From NCBI GenBank assembly GCA_027488055.1, contig JAIYCK010000138.1:1-6457 (forward strand): a DNA stretch of 6,457 nt, written 5' to 3'. How positions within the stretch are numbered: position 1 is the stretch's first letter; the number at the start of each line of letters is the position of its first letter. Below, in pieces: positions 6,436 to 6,457 of the stretch. The notes beneath the pieces are model-generated. The model had not been told where the DNA came from. It did not search any database and saw only the letters and a list, made by a program, of their open reading frames with translations. The DNA comes from Flavobacteriales bacterium. GTDB lineage: Bacteria > Bacteroidota > Bacteroidia > Flavobacteriales_D > Sanyastnellaceae. The position numbers and the translations under genes are program-made.

Positions 6436-6457
6436 ATCATCATTTGTTTGTATTTAA

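Overview
The window reads as ordinary chromosomal DNA from a member of the Bacteroidota. The evidence is: a lipoprotein-type dipeptidyl peptidase III closest in motif layout to Bacteroidetes M49 enzymes; an ApaG with wording typical of that phylum; a small exported protein with the N-terminal 'DG..V.LYDDGTWEY' motif common in Bacteroidetes exported proteins; and no purine-rich Shine-Dalgarno tracts before the starts I checked. A Saprospiria/Chitinophagia-like source is possible, but this is a guess. I see no phage, transposon, CRISPR, toxin-antitoxin or defence genes.

Layout, left to right: (1) 22-2214 (+), a large B12-binding-type radical SAM protein of unknown substrate; its true start may lie outside the window. 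(2) 2278-2310, a perfect 15-bp inverted repeat with A and T tails, a shared bidirectional terminator between convergent genes. (3) 2326-4389 (-), a zinc dipeptidyl peptidase III (M49) made as a probable lipoprotein. (4) 4390-4667, a divergent upstream region that also holds a stop-free 71-codon in-frame extension of the next gene. (5) 4668-5054 (+), apaG. (6) 5056-5703 (+), a small exported protein one base after the apaG stop, so very probably co-transcribed with it. (7) 5704-5790, a convergent intergenic spacer with two imperfect hairpins. (8) 5791-6435 (-), pdxH, pyridoxamine 5'-phosphate oxidase, complete.

The genes do not form one obvious pathway. The only likely operon is apaG plus the exported protein. 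The other three genes are separate transcription units, delimited by a divergent promoter region and two convergent ends. PdxH supplies PLP in the cytoplasm, the M49 enzyme trims short peptides in the cell envelope, and the radical SAM protein probably modifies an unknown small molecule or peptide. I found no convincing new system. The points most worth a second look are the split cobalamin-type domain of the radical SAM protein, the 71-codon open stretch in front of apaG, and the uncharacterised partner protein of apaG.
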